From contig BSDZ01000003.1 in the NCBI GenBank assembly GCA_030268105.1, positions 4,759,001 to 4,823,000 on the forward strand: a stretch of 64,000 nucleotides of DNA. The letters are read 5' to 3'. Below, in pieces: positions 12,931-23,235 of this stretch. Every line of letters begins with the position of its first letter. Position 1 is the first letter of the stretch. This stretch comes from Volvox africanus. Taxonomy: Eukaryota > Chlorophyta > Chlorophyceae > Chlamydomonadales > Volvocaceae. A program made the translations under genes and the position numbers. Below the pieces are notes generated by a model. It was given only the letters and a program-made list of their open reading frames with translations. It was not told the origin of the DNA and did not search any database.

Positions 12931-15900
12931 ATGTCTCGTGCCACGGCACACTCCGCCGGCATGCTCGTGCCGGACCCTCCAGCTCTGCGGGCACCCAGCC
13001 GTGGTCGAAGAGCGCAGCAGCCACTCGTCCGATCCTACGGAGCCGGCTCAGCGAACCCTTTCAGCGGGGTCCAACATTCGAACGTCCACGCTCTTCGCCA
13101 CAGTACTTCTGCTGGAACCGTGCAGACCATGGCAGCAGTAGCAACAGCCACGGGTCGCCGTGCCTCAGCCGCAGGTAGAACAGACGCAAGATCCGGACCC
13201 ACAAGGCGCATGCGTGGGTGGGAAACTGCGTCGGTGCCGTCCACCAGGCCCCCAAACGCAGTCAGCATTATGAGAAAGAAATCCCAGCCCCAACTCACTT
13301 CTGCGTCCGCCGCCGCTGCAAGCGGATGTAGTGCCGCTGCCGCGGCCACAACAGCCGTAGCTAGCGGGCATGGATGGCCAGCTGGTGGCTTGTACGCCGT
13401 CGTCGCCGCAGCTGCTCCCCGTCGGAACATTCCTTCGGCGGTCCCCGGAGGAGGTGATCCTACTGGCGCTGCAAGGGGCTTCAACCTCTCCACGTATCCT
13501 TCCAGCTTCCACGCAGACCCGACTCCGCTTGCCACGCACCACGTACGTCACCAGCGACCGGACCCGGACCCCCATGTTCATCGGGGCCCTCACATGCATC
13601 AGGGGACTGCGTTTGGTGGCTCGCAGCGCTTCCCTACCCGAACGCAACGGCTGGCGGAGGCGGGATTCAGGTGCGAGCCCTCGTGCACATGGCCGAGGTG
13701 GCGATGGCTGCCCAGTTTCAACGCTTCCAGATCGTGGGAGGTTTCAACACTTCAGATGCTCCACCTTCCACTGTCCATCATTAACCTCCCCTACCATTCC
13801 GCACGCTTGCACTGCCACCTTTCGCTCTCGCCGCGCGGTCTCCGACGGTACTTCTGGTGATGCTCCATTGTGGCAGGCTCCAGGCGGCGAAATCTTCGGG
13901 GGCTGCGGCATTCGTTGCCGGGCAGACCGGCGCCTTACAGGTGCGTCCTGGTGTCGTGGGGACCTAGAACAAAACAGAATAGAACTACGAAGAGCGGACG
14001 GAGGCGGGTGCGTCTTCCGAACGTCCGTCTCCTAGCTGGAAGACTTGACAGTCACGTGCCTTCCATTAGGTAGAGCCGTTGCGGGTCGAGGAATGATGCC
14101 AGAAAGCGGAAGACGGGGAACATACTCTCCCTCCCTCCTCTCTCCTGTTACTCTAGTCTCCTTTCCCTCTTCTCTCCTGCCCCGCAACCAAGCAGCCTGG
14201 TGCCGCCATGGGTTCCTGGAGCCATTCAGTGATTGCTCCTCTGCCTCCTATGCTTTACCCTGTGGACCGCAGGCGGGCTCCCTCGTGGAGTACGAGAAGA
14301 ACGACCGCGGCGTGTTGGCCGTGCTGGCGGCTCCGGACGGCAAGAAAAACTGGTTCGCTGTAGACCAGGTGCGCGGGCGGTGTTTGGGGTTTGAAAAGGG
14401 GGGTGTTGACGAAGTAGGCACTGACACACATGCGCAGTCAAGTTCGGGAGATCCGAGTCCGGACTGCGTCCGAAGGCCAATTTTTCATTCCGGGGCCGAG
14501 GTGTGAAAACGGAGGTGTGAAAACGGAGGCTGCACTCTACTATTCAGCATCGCAATGCGCCGGGGCTCCAACCCCAGCCACGCAATCCTGGCCGCGGCTC
14601 GCGATTTGCAAACCCGCACGTATCATGCGCTTGTATGTTGATTTGCTTGGGGCTGTCGGGATTGACCTTTGTCGCTTCTCAAGTCCTCATGCCCAGGGTC
14701 TCCTTGGTTGAGATGAGGAACGCGCTCTGTGGCGTCTGTCCTGTGGCTTCTGATTTCGTATTGTAGTTGTGTCATCCAGAACTGAGCCGTAAGGAAGGAT
14801 AGGAAGAATCCGTGCGTGTGTGTTGTTGTGTATGTGTATGGGACCGCAGACTGGCCGGCGGCAGTCGATCACCCCCAAGCAGGTTCAATGGGTGCTGCCG
14901 GGGGGAGGGTACAAGGAGGCGGATGTGGTGGCGTTCACTGCAGCTGCCGAGGGCGCGGACATGACCCTGATGGAAATCGCCTGGGAGGTTGCAGGTGAGG
15001 GGGAAGAGGGGGAAGAGGGGGTGAAGCCTTTAAGAGCTTTGAAGCTTTTAAAGGGGGAGGGACCGGGACCTTGGGAGGGACGGGTGAGGGGTCAGGGGAC
15101 AGCTTGCTGGTCAGGAAGCAGCCTTCTGAAAGTTAACAGATGTGGCACTCGAGACTCAGGGCGGATGCGGCGGACAGAAACGTGAGCCAGCTGACTCAGG
15201 AGGACCTCTGAGAGGGCATTTACTCACTCGCTCCGTGGATTAACGTTGCCGCCACCAGTACGACAGCCTCTCTGCGGTTCAGGCTCGTTATATATATGCT
15301 TATGCTTACTCCGGGTTTCCCTGGCATCTCCTCCCTCCGTACTTCCCCCTCTCCCCCTTCCGCTTCACCAGCTGAGTCCGGAGAGCCCCTAGAGCTCCGG
15401 GATCTGGCGATTCTGCTGTACGACGATATGAGTCCCAAATCGCTGTACGTCACACATCGCATGCTGCAACGGGACACGCTGTACTTCAAACCGGTGAGCC
15501 GCACGCTCCGTGATCTCGCTTGCACCCAGTCTCATGCGTAATGGACCCGGCCCCGCAGCTCCTCCCAGCTGCCTCGTCTAGAACGGCCGCAGAGAGGAGT
15601 TCCGCAACGCGCGGTTCTTGACTGTAGCCTGAGTGCGGTCATGGCGCCAGGCACGTCGCCACCATTGGATTGATCAGTCTGGATGCGCATTTTCATCGCA
15701 CCTTTCTCACTCCCCCTCTCCCGTGCAGGGCCCCCGAGGGGGCTCCGTCCGGTCGTACGTGCCCCGTTCCGCGGAGGATGTGGCGGCGTTGCGGCAGCAG
15801 CAAGAGGCGGCGGAGGGGGCCCGGAAGGCGGCGGAGGCGTGGCGGGTGGCGGTGACGGCAGCCCGGGCTGCGAAAACTCGGTCGCAGCTGCCGAGTGCTG

Positions 15901-18900
15901 TGGAGTGGCAGTCGGGACCGTTTGCCGACCGCATTGCTGCCCTCATGGTGCGGGGTCGGGGGGGTCATGGCGGTTCAGGAAACACCGTGAGAGCATCCAC
16001 CACAGGCATGGGGAGATCAAGCTGATCTGAGTCGTAACTGGCAATGTCTTCTTACGACCCGTCGGTCCGGGGAAACACGTCTCGTCTGCCGCGACCCGGG
16101 GACTTCTTTCAGGTGGATCAGATCCGGTTCCTCTCTTCTCTCCGGGCAGTGCTTGCAAGTGTTACTTTTGAGGACACGCCTCAAAGAGAGGAATGTCTCC
16201 ATGACACGCTTGCTTGTAGGGGCTGTCCCGTTCCCCCCTCCTACGTCACTGTCGTGAGCCCCCTGTTGTGATGATGGCCCGCTGAGCCGCTGCTAGGGCT
16301 GTGCCGGAGTTCCTTATGAATCTGCTGAACCAACATACATACACAGACACAAATACACGCAGACGCATAGAGACACACTGACACACAGAGACACAGACAC
16401 CCCTCCTAGCTGCACTAACCCCCCAGCTCTTCCCATCCTCTCCCCCGCAATCCCAACCCGGCTGTGCTGCCCTCCTCCGCGTCCTGCAACCCAGGCCATT
16501 GCGCTCTCTGCGCTGCCCCGAGTCGACGACGTGACGATGCAGCTAGCACTGGCCTCACTCCAGCTGGCAGGCGCCGGAAGCCGCGCGGAGCCCGACGTGG
16601 CGGCAGCGCTGCTGGTAGAGATCGGTGCCCTCCGCCGCCACGAGCCGCTGCAGCTGCTGCGCCGGGGACTGGCGCTGCAAACCCCTCCGGAGCAGCAGGA
16701 GGAGGCCCTGGTGAGCAGGGCCGGATGGGGGAATGAGCAGGGCCGGAGGGCCAGATGGGGGAATGAGCTGGGCCGCAGGGCCGGATGGGGGAATGAGCAG
16801 GGCCGGAGGGGGGAATGAGCAGGGCCGGAGGGCCGGAGGGGGGAACGCCGGCAGGCGGGATGAACAGGCCCCTTCCACCGGCGAGTACGTCTTTCCGCCT
16901 CCATGTTCCTATAAATTCTATGGGGCCTTCCAATCAAACTGGTGCAGAGATCCAATTTTCCCACACCAAAAGTAAAAGGGAAGTCATCACCGTGTCGGAA
17001 TTTAGCTCCTGGTTACTTGAGGAGGAAGGGAAAGGGAAAGGACGTGTAGGGAGGGAGCTAAGCATGCGCAGTTGTTGACGACTCCTCATATCAACTGAAT
17101 CTAGCAGAAGACTGTCAGGGCTTTGGTTTGCTATCGCGTGAGGGCCAAAGGACCGTAGGGAAGTGGCAGTGGATGGCGCATTGACTCCCGGCCTCATTTC
17201 TATATGTTATGGTTATACGTTATGGTATGGGGATGGAGGACTCGTTCGTACTCACTGACACACCGACACTTCTCCCCGCCATCGCTGCCCTCTCCCCGTC
17301 CCACTTTCCAGGCTATGCTGAGTTCTCCCCCCGCAGACCCGGATGCGTCATCCCGCGAGGACCTAACCCGCCTGACCGTCTTCACTATCGACGACGCGTC
17401 CACCACGGAAGTAGACGACGGGCTATCTCTGGAACACCTGCCAGGCGGCGCTGGCATTCGGATCTGGATCCATGTTGCAGATCCGACGCGCTGGATCCGG
17501 CCTGGATCCAATTTGGATGTGGCGGGCCGCGAGCGCATCCGAACGCTGTACCTTCCCTGGGGCTCAGTGCCGATGTTCCCTCGGCAGCTGGCGGAGGGTC
17601 CATTCAGCCTGCGAGAGGGGCAGGTGCGGGGGAAGTTCGGGGATGAGGGGATTGGGTGGGCAGGTAGGGGAGACGAACATCGAAACGTAGGTAGGGTAGG
17701 TAGGGAGGAGAATGCGGGAGGTGGAGGCAGGGGATGAAGACAGAACAAGTGGAAGGCCTTGCGTTGTATCAATGGTGGAGCTTCGAAAGAGAAGCTCCCG
17801 CTGCCCTCGCGGTACTACTTCTTTCATCTTTCTCATTCTCTTATACGAATTATGTACCGATCAATCATTTCAACAAGGGGCCAATCCAGCACCCCGCATC
17901 TTATTTAGTAACCCGGCCGCGCGGCCAGCTCCGAGAGCTATCAGCTACTTCAGCCAACAGGCAACTTATCGTTTTGGATAAGTACTAAAATGTACTCGTC
18001 GCGCCCGTCATCCAGAAAAGATTCCTGTGAAAAGATTCCTGTGTCAATTGTTTAGGATAAGCCCTCTTGCCGTGCTTGTGAGTACGCACTCCTTGCGCCC
18101 TGGTTCGTTGCTGAGCATAACACCCTCCGTGTCTGGGCTCTCACCTGGCTGTGTTCCGAATGGGCGCAGTTATGCGAGGCAATGAGTGTGTGTGTTTTGC
18201 TGAACAAGGACGGTTCCCTGGAGCGACCCCGTGTCCTCCCCAGTCGTGTGCGTGTTAGCCACAAGCTCACGTACGACCAGGCGGACGCTGTACTGGCAGC
18301 AGCGTCAGCGGCAGCAGAGGCAGCGTCTGAAGCTGGAACCAAGGCAGCAGCAGCTGATGGCGCATCCAATGGACTCGACGCGGCTGCGGCGGCTGACCTT
18401 GTGGCATTGCGGGATGCGGCGCTGAGTCGGTGCGTCCCACGTCTTTCATGAAGTCCACCTTGAACGCGGGGCTGGGGCAGCTGGCGGTACTTATCTGGGG
18501 GTGCTGAGTGGACATGGAGAAGAACGCGTTTCTTCATCAACACAGGGCTTGCCGAGAAGGGCTTGCCAAATTGCCTAGGATTTACAAAATCGTCCAGATG
18601 CCCTCTCATAGGGCACTGGTCTTATGAATGCCGATCTTATGAATGGCGTCTTGGATAGCTGATCCGGGGTCAGGACTGTTAATTCATCCCCTGCCTGGTT
18701 GTCCCTCACCCCCGCCCTCCGCGCCGTGGGATTCCCAAAAACCCAACCCTCAGACGAGCCTACCGAGAGGCACGCGGCTGCATCGAAATCCCGCTACCTG
18801 AGGCCCAAATCCACGTGCCGTACGCGCATCTGGACCGCGCGCGGCCGTCTGTGAACATCACCCGTATCAGTCAGTGGGACAGCGCCAGCCGGGGCTTGGT

Positions 18901-20538
18901 AGCGGAGATGATGATCCTGGCAGGAGAAGCCATTGGGACCATTGGTGAGCGATGAGTGCTCTCCCTGGAGTGCATGTCCCTGCTCTGGAAGAGGTTCGGC
19001 GCTACGGCTCACACCGCCAAGGCACCTTGCCCCAATAGCGACCTTGGCGTCTGTAGGTCGGCTACGTCTTTGTCATTTTCCTCTCCCAGATTGTGGTGCC
19101 TGAACGTCAGCGTCCTAATAGAATGCGTCTTCTGCTACCATTGCCTTTGTGATGCGGACCTGCCCCGACTGAATATTCGCGGAATTTTGATGCCCCCGCT
19201 CGCCGGATAGCGGCGGGATGAGATGGGAGAGAGTGGAGGGAGCACGCCTGGTAGCTCCCTCCAAACCCTCCGATTTCAACTGCTCCCGGAAGCCCTTCAC
19301 TACCCCCCCCTCCACCTCCCCATGCGGGGAGGTCCGTCCTCACACGACCACCGACACCTCATCCCCGTCCTACCCGACTGGGCCCATGGGTCAGACTAGC
19401 TCCGTTTGTTTTCCTGTCTCTACAACGGAAACGTGCAGGCGCCGAAGCCGCTCTGCCGCTACCATACCGCGGCCAAGTGGACCCACCCGACCTGCCATCT
19501 ACCAAGGCCCTGGCTGCTCTACCCGAGGGCCCCTGCCGCGGCTTCGCGCTCAAACGCTGCATGACACGTTCCTCCGTGGCGGCGACTCCACAACGCCACG
19601 CATCGCTGGCTCTAGACGCGTATGTTCAGTTCACGTCACCAATCCGTCGCTACGTCGATATGTTGGCGCATCACAATCTGAAAGCCTGGCTACGCGGCGA
19701 GCCGCTGCCCTTCAGCAGGTCGGACATTGATGCGCTGGTATCAGCGGGGAGTGACGCGGCGAGGGAGCTGGGTGCTGCGGAGCGGGAGAGCGAGAACTAC
19801 TGGATTGCAGGTGGGTGGTTTCAGGAATCTTTCAGGAATCTGGGGGACGGTCATTTCATTTGCCCGGGCGCGCGTTTTGCCCCTTTGCACCTGGTGGTAA
19901 TGTGCGGGAGGGGAGCAGAGAATGGCAGCGTGCAGGCGGGGTGTGACAGCTTAATGAATGCAGGTCTGCTGGACGGCCACATGCTTCTGTGCGTGAAAGG
20001 TCCAGAATTTACGGCGCATGGAGTTCCAGGTCTGCGGATCCTCTCCCACGCCGGTTGTACGTATCGCTTCTTATTATTACTGATTACCAAAGAGGAGTGC
20101 AGGGGCTTTGTGTGGTGTGTTAGTACAGCGCGGCGTGGTGACTGCGCCGCATGAATGCCGAAGGTTTCTGCCACAAAGCGACGTGGTTTCCAAAACACGC
20201 TGCCTGCAGAATACCTGAGACTCAACTGGGGAACCGAGTATCCGGCGATGGTGCTGGGGTGGCAGCGCGAAGACCTGCAGCTGGCGGCTTTCTTGTTGGA
20301 GCGGGAGGGATTGGAGGTGGTGGCGCGAGTGCCGCAGGGTTCGGTGTTCAACCCAGGGGATTGCTGCGTCCTGGTGCCCACTGAGGTCAGCCCCACAACC
20401 GGATTTTACCGCTTTTATGTTGCGGGCTGGACGTCCGGCCTGGACCCCGAGCGGGGAGAAGGGGAGGATGAGGAAGGGGGGGAGCAGGATTGGGAGGAAG
20501 CGAAGGAGGACGTGGTAGTGGCAAGGTCTGGCACTTGA
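12931..20538 (+). CDS. RNR1: RNase II-family 3'-5' exoribonuclease, plastid RNR1 type
   Basis: Exons 12931..13670, 13877..13940, 14273..14368, 14850..14994, 15372..15493, 15729..15947, 16495..16710, 17312..17623, 18170..18429, 18754..18944, 19439..19810, 20210..20538; 3066 nt, 1021 residues, every junction in phase. Residues 1 to about 260 are a Ser/Ala/Arg-rich leader and low-complexity region, consistent with a long plastid transit peptide. The next part resembles plant RNR1 (SLVEYEKNDRG, DGKKNWFAVDQ, SITPKQVQWVLPGG). The RNB domain begins near residue 555 with FTIDDASTTEVDDGLS and IWIHVADPTRWI, and ends with PLPYRGQ and the signature QFTSPIRRYVD (Arg near 858). The usual D-x5-D-x-DD metal cluster has Glu at the second position, as in plant RNR1. 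RNR1 trims plastid rRNA and mRNA 3' ends. Intron 7 carries a G-rich minisatellite. Confidence 0.94.
16328..16403. repeat. CA-rich simple sequence in RNR1 intron
   Basis: Degenerate (CACA/GACA)n tract in the intron upstream of the exon at 16495. Confidence 0.7.
16711..16850. repeat. G-rich minisatellite in RNR1 intron
   Basis: Several imperfect copies of a unit like gggccggatgggggaatgagca begin directly at the 5' splice site of the exon ending 16710. They are intronic; the open frames across them come from repetition. Confidence 0.8.
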
Positions 20539-21184
20539 GGAAAGGGGAGGAGGATGCGGGCGCGGGTGGAAGGGTTGGCTCAGCGCAGGAAGGGATGGGA
20601 GGGTCTTGGAGGCTTAAAATGGAGATTGAGTCCAATTCAGAGGACTAATTGGGAGAAGGGGGGTCAGTTGAGCTGTTGTCGGCATGAAGACATGGCTGTC
20701 GATCCGTGTTGGATCCCTTTTAATGTACGAGAGTAAAAGAGGAAGCTATATGTGTGGGTGTCATGGGAATTATTAATAAAACTACGTTTGTATCGATGTA
20801 TGATTTACCTTCGTGTTTAGCAACTGTGGCCATGGGCCTTCGACGGGGGGAAAAATGTGACCCAAGGGTCACTGTTTTCAAAACATTTAGCGTTGTGCTC
20901 GTTTGCTATTTCATTTCTCACGTTTGTGGATGGCATGTTGGAATCGGCAGTGTTTGCTTGAACTGTGGGGAGCATATTCTGTCGTCAAATTTTATTGACA
21001 ACAAGAAAGATGTATGCACATCGTGGGCTTCACTTCTAAAACATTAATATTTACAAGTGTTAACCCTCATATTTTATTATGTATACGGCTTCAAAAGATA
21101 GTGTTTGGTTAGCTTGTGTCAGTACGGCAGGCCTCACTGACCAGATATCTCATTCTTACCAACCAAGTTACTGTCTGCTAAAAA
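20539..21184. other. RNR1 3' flank and upstream region of the small plastid gene
   Basis: No gene seen. A G-rich tail follows the RNR1 stop; AT-rich sequence precedes the next start codon. Confidence 0.5.
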
Positions 21185-21788
21185 ATGGCGCTCTCGCTTC
21201 AACGCAGTTCTTTTGGTCGTTGCGTGGTGCAGCGACCTCAGCCTGCTCAGCGGGTCCTCGTCTCGACGCCGAGGCGTCAGCTATGCAAGCCATGCCCGGC
21301 CATTGAAATAGATTTCAGCGATCCTGATACACAGATCAGCCTAGCTGGTATGGTTTTTGGTCTTGTGGCTGGTATCGGTGCCCCGTTTTGGTACATCAAC
21401 CGCGCGGAGAAAGACGAGGAGCGATTGGAGGAGCTGCGTGCGCTGAACCGTGCTACGTTCTCCCAGACCGGAGAGTACATGTCTGATGTAGGTTGTGATA
21501 ATGCCGTCTTCTAATGTGTCCAGATGTGCAATTGCACATTATGTGGTTATGGTTGCGTGACTTGCATCCTGGGGAGGAACCCTTGATTGGATGCACTCGC
21601 GCAGTCTAGTTCTGGTTCGTTATTAGTGACGATTACCTCCCTTAACCATACTTGAAAGAGCTACTCTTGCCTGGTCAGGACTTCGGCTCATAATATCCTG
21701 CAACCTGACGCGCATTGTGCAGGAGGAGATTGCAAAAATTCGGAAACCTAAATGGACCGATCGCCGAGAGTGGGTAGACGACGACTGA
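21185..21788 (+). CDS. Small one-span membrane protein, probably plastidial
   Basis: Two exons, 21185..21487 and 21723..21788, joined in phase 0; 122 residues. Residues 1-39 are rich in Ser, Arg, Gln and hydroxylated residues with no acidic residue, as expected of a chloroplast transit peptide. After IEIDFSDPDTQ there is one hydrophobic segment (residues 51-71, ISLAGMVFGLVAGIGAPFWYI), then a charged tail EKDEERLEELRALNRATF, and an acidic C-terminus WTDRREWVDDD. The layout fits a thylakoid or envelope protein with a single span. I do not recognise the family and assign no function. Expression is plausible because the spliced frame has a strong coding look, a good start context (aaaaATGGCG) and a TGTAA 420 bases downstream. 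Confidence 0.8.
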
Positions 21789-23235
21789 CCTTTCTACGGG
21801 TCATTGCCCTTCGAAGGTCACATTTTTTAGCTCTGTTTAGCTTGTTTTTTTCGATGGCAGCCATAATTATGTATCATAGGCGCGTCCAGGTGTATAATCT
21901 CCATTACAATTTTGAGGATTGGGGGAGGTCCTATTCCGTCGTACCAGAGAGAACCCAGGTTTGACTGGGCTGCTGGGTGCAAGACGCCAGATGCACGAGG
22001 CCATGTGGACGCGTCCGGGGATTGTCGGATGCAAAGTCTGGCACCAAGTTTGGGTGGTTTTTTAAAGATGTCAAGTCACGATAATGCAAGTGGTACGTAC
22101 GTTCACACTGATGTCAAATAGTACGCTCACACAGGGCATGGTATACTTGAAGGCATGCCCTCCAACGTTCTTTACATCAATCCTTCCATTGTTGCAATTC
22201 AAATGCTTGTAAAGACGAATTTCAATCAAGCACTCCGCTCAACGGCACTCCGACCTCCTTCCCGGTCGCCGATAATTACCTCAAGCCTGCATAGGCTGCA
22301 TGCGCAGCGGCGGTCCCCCCCCACCCCACCGACCCATACACTACCCGCGAGCTTTGTATACGCCACGTATACGCCACGTCCAACATTAGAAACCCGGCAA
22401 CGCAGTGATTTATATTTCATAAGAAAGGACGTGAACTGTCATTACGTGCACATCACACCTAGCAAAACCAAACAAGAAAGGCAAACGAGATTCCCGATGT
22501 TTCTGAACTCCAAAGAATTCGCGCGGACCTAAGGACCTAGCTTTCCCCCGAACGCCTAAGTCAATTACTGCCGTCGTAATGCGACCGTGTACGCAAACTG
22601 CGACGATCCATGAGGCTCTGGGCCTCAGGACATCCCCGCCCAACAAAACACACGGCACAATCGCTATCTCCTTAACGTTCACCCGCTGAATCTGTACGTA
22701 CTTACCTGCCCGCCTAACACCGCCCCTAAGCCTCTCCTCCCCTGCCTAAGGAGGTAATCATATGACACGACATGTTGAAGTCAGCTTTAAGTCTGTTCCT
22801 GGCACGACCCGAAAACACATCAACACAGCGCACGCGGAACACAAACGCTGTCAGGTATGAATGTAGCACACAACAAAATAGGGCACATGCCGCGCGGAGG
22901 CACCTGAACTGCGAGCCACGATCCCACCTCCCAACCATGTCCTTGAAACCATGTCCTTGAGCTCGAAGGTAGCTTCAAAGACACATTGAAGTACCCGTCC
23001 GCATTCTTCAACATGCATTCTCCTGACATACATACACACACAGACAGATAGACAGACAGACGCGTAGAACCATAAAAATCTTAATCCTGGAATCCATCTT
23101 TTTCTGTCTTGCGTCCCAGATTGTTCTATCGAGGCACCAAGCCCTTCGCCACCGGGACTGAAAGATGCGGGTTTCCGTGTTTCGCTTAGCCACACGAAAC
23201 ACGTGTGTGTACGTGGGGGGATCGATACCAAACGT
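21789..23235. other. Convergent intergenic region
   Basis: Holds the 3' flanks of the plus-strand small plastid gene and the minus-strand SIZ1 gene. No other gene supported. Confidence 0.5.
22208..22212 (+). terminator. Candidate TGTAA polyadenylation signal, small plastid gene
   Basis: TGTAA about 420 bases past the stop at 21788. No closer copy seen. Confidence 0.3.

Noticed and set aside
13370..14035. 221-residue plus-strand open frame
   Set aside because: It overlaps RNR1 exon 1 in another frame and runs through the intron 13671-13876. The RNR1 join restores the correct frame.
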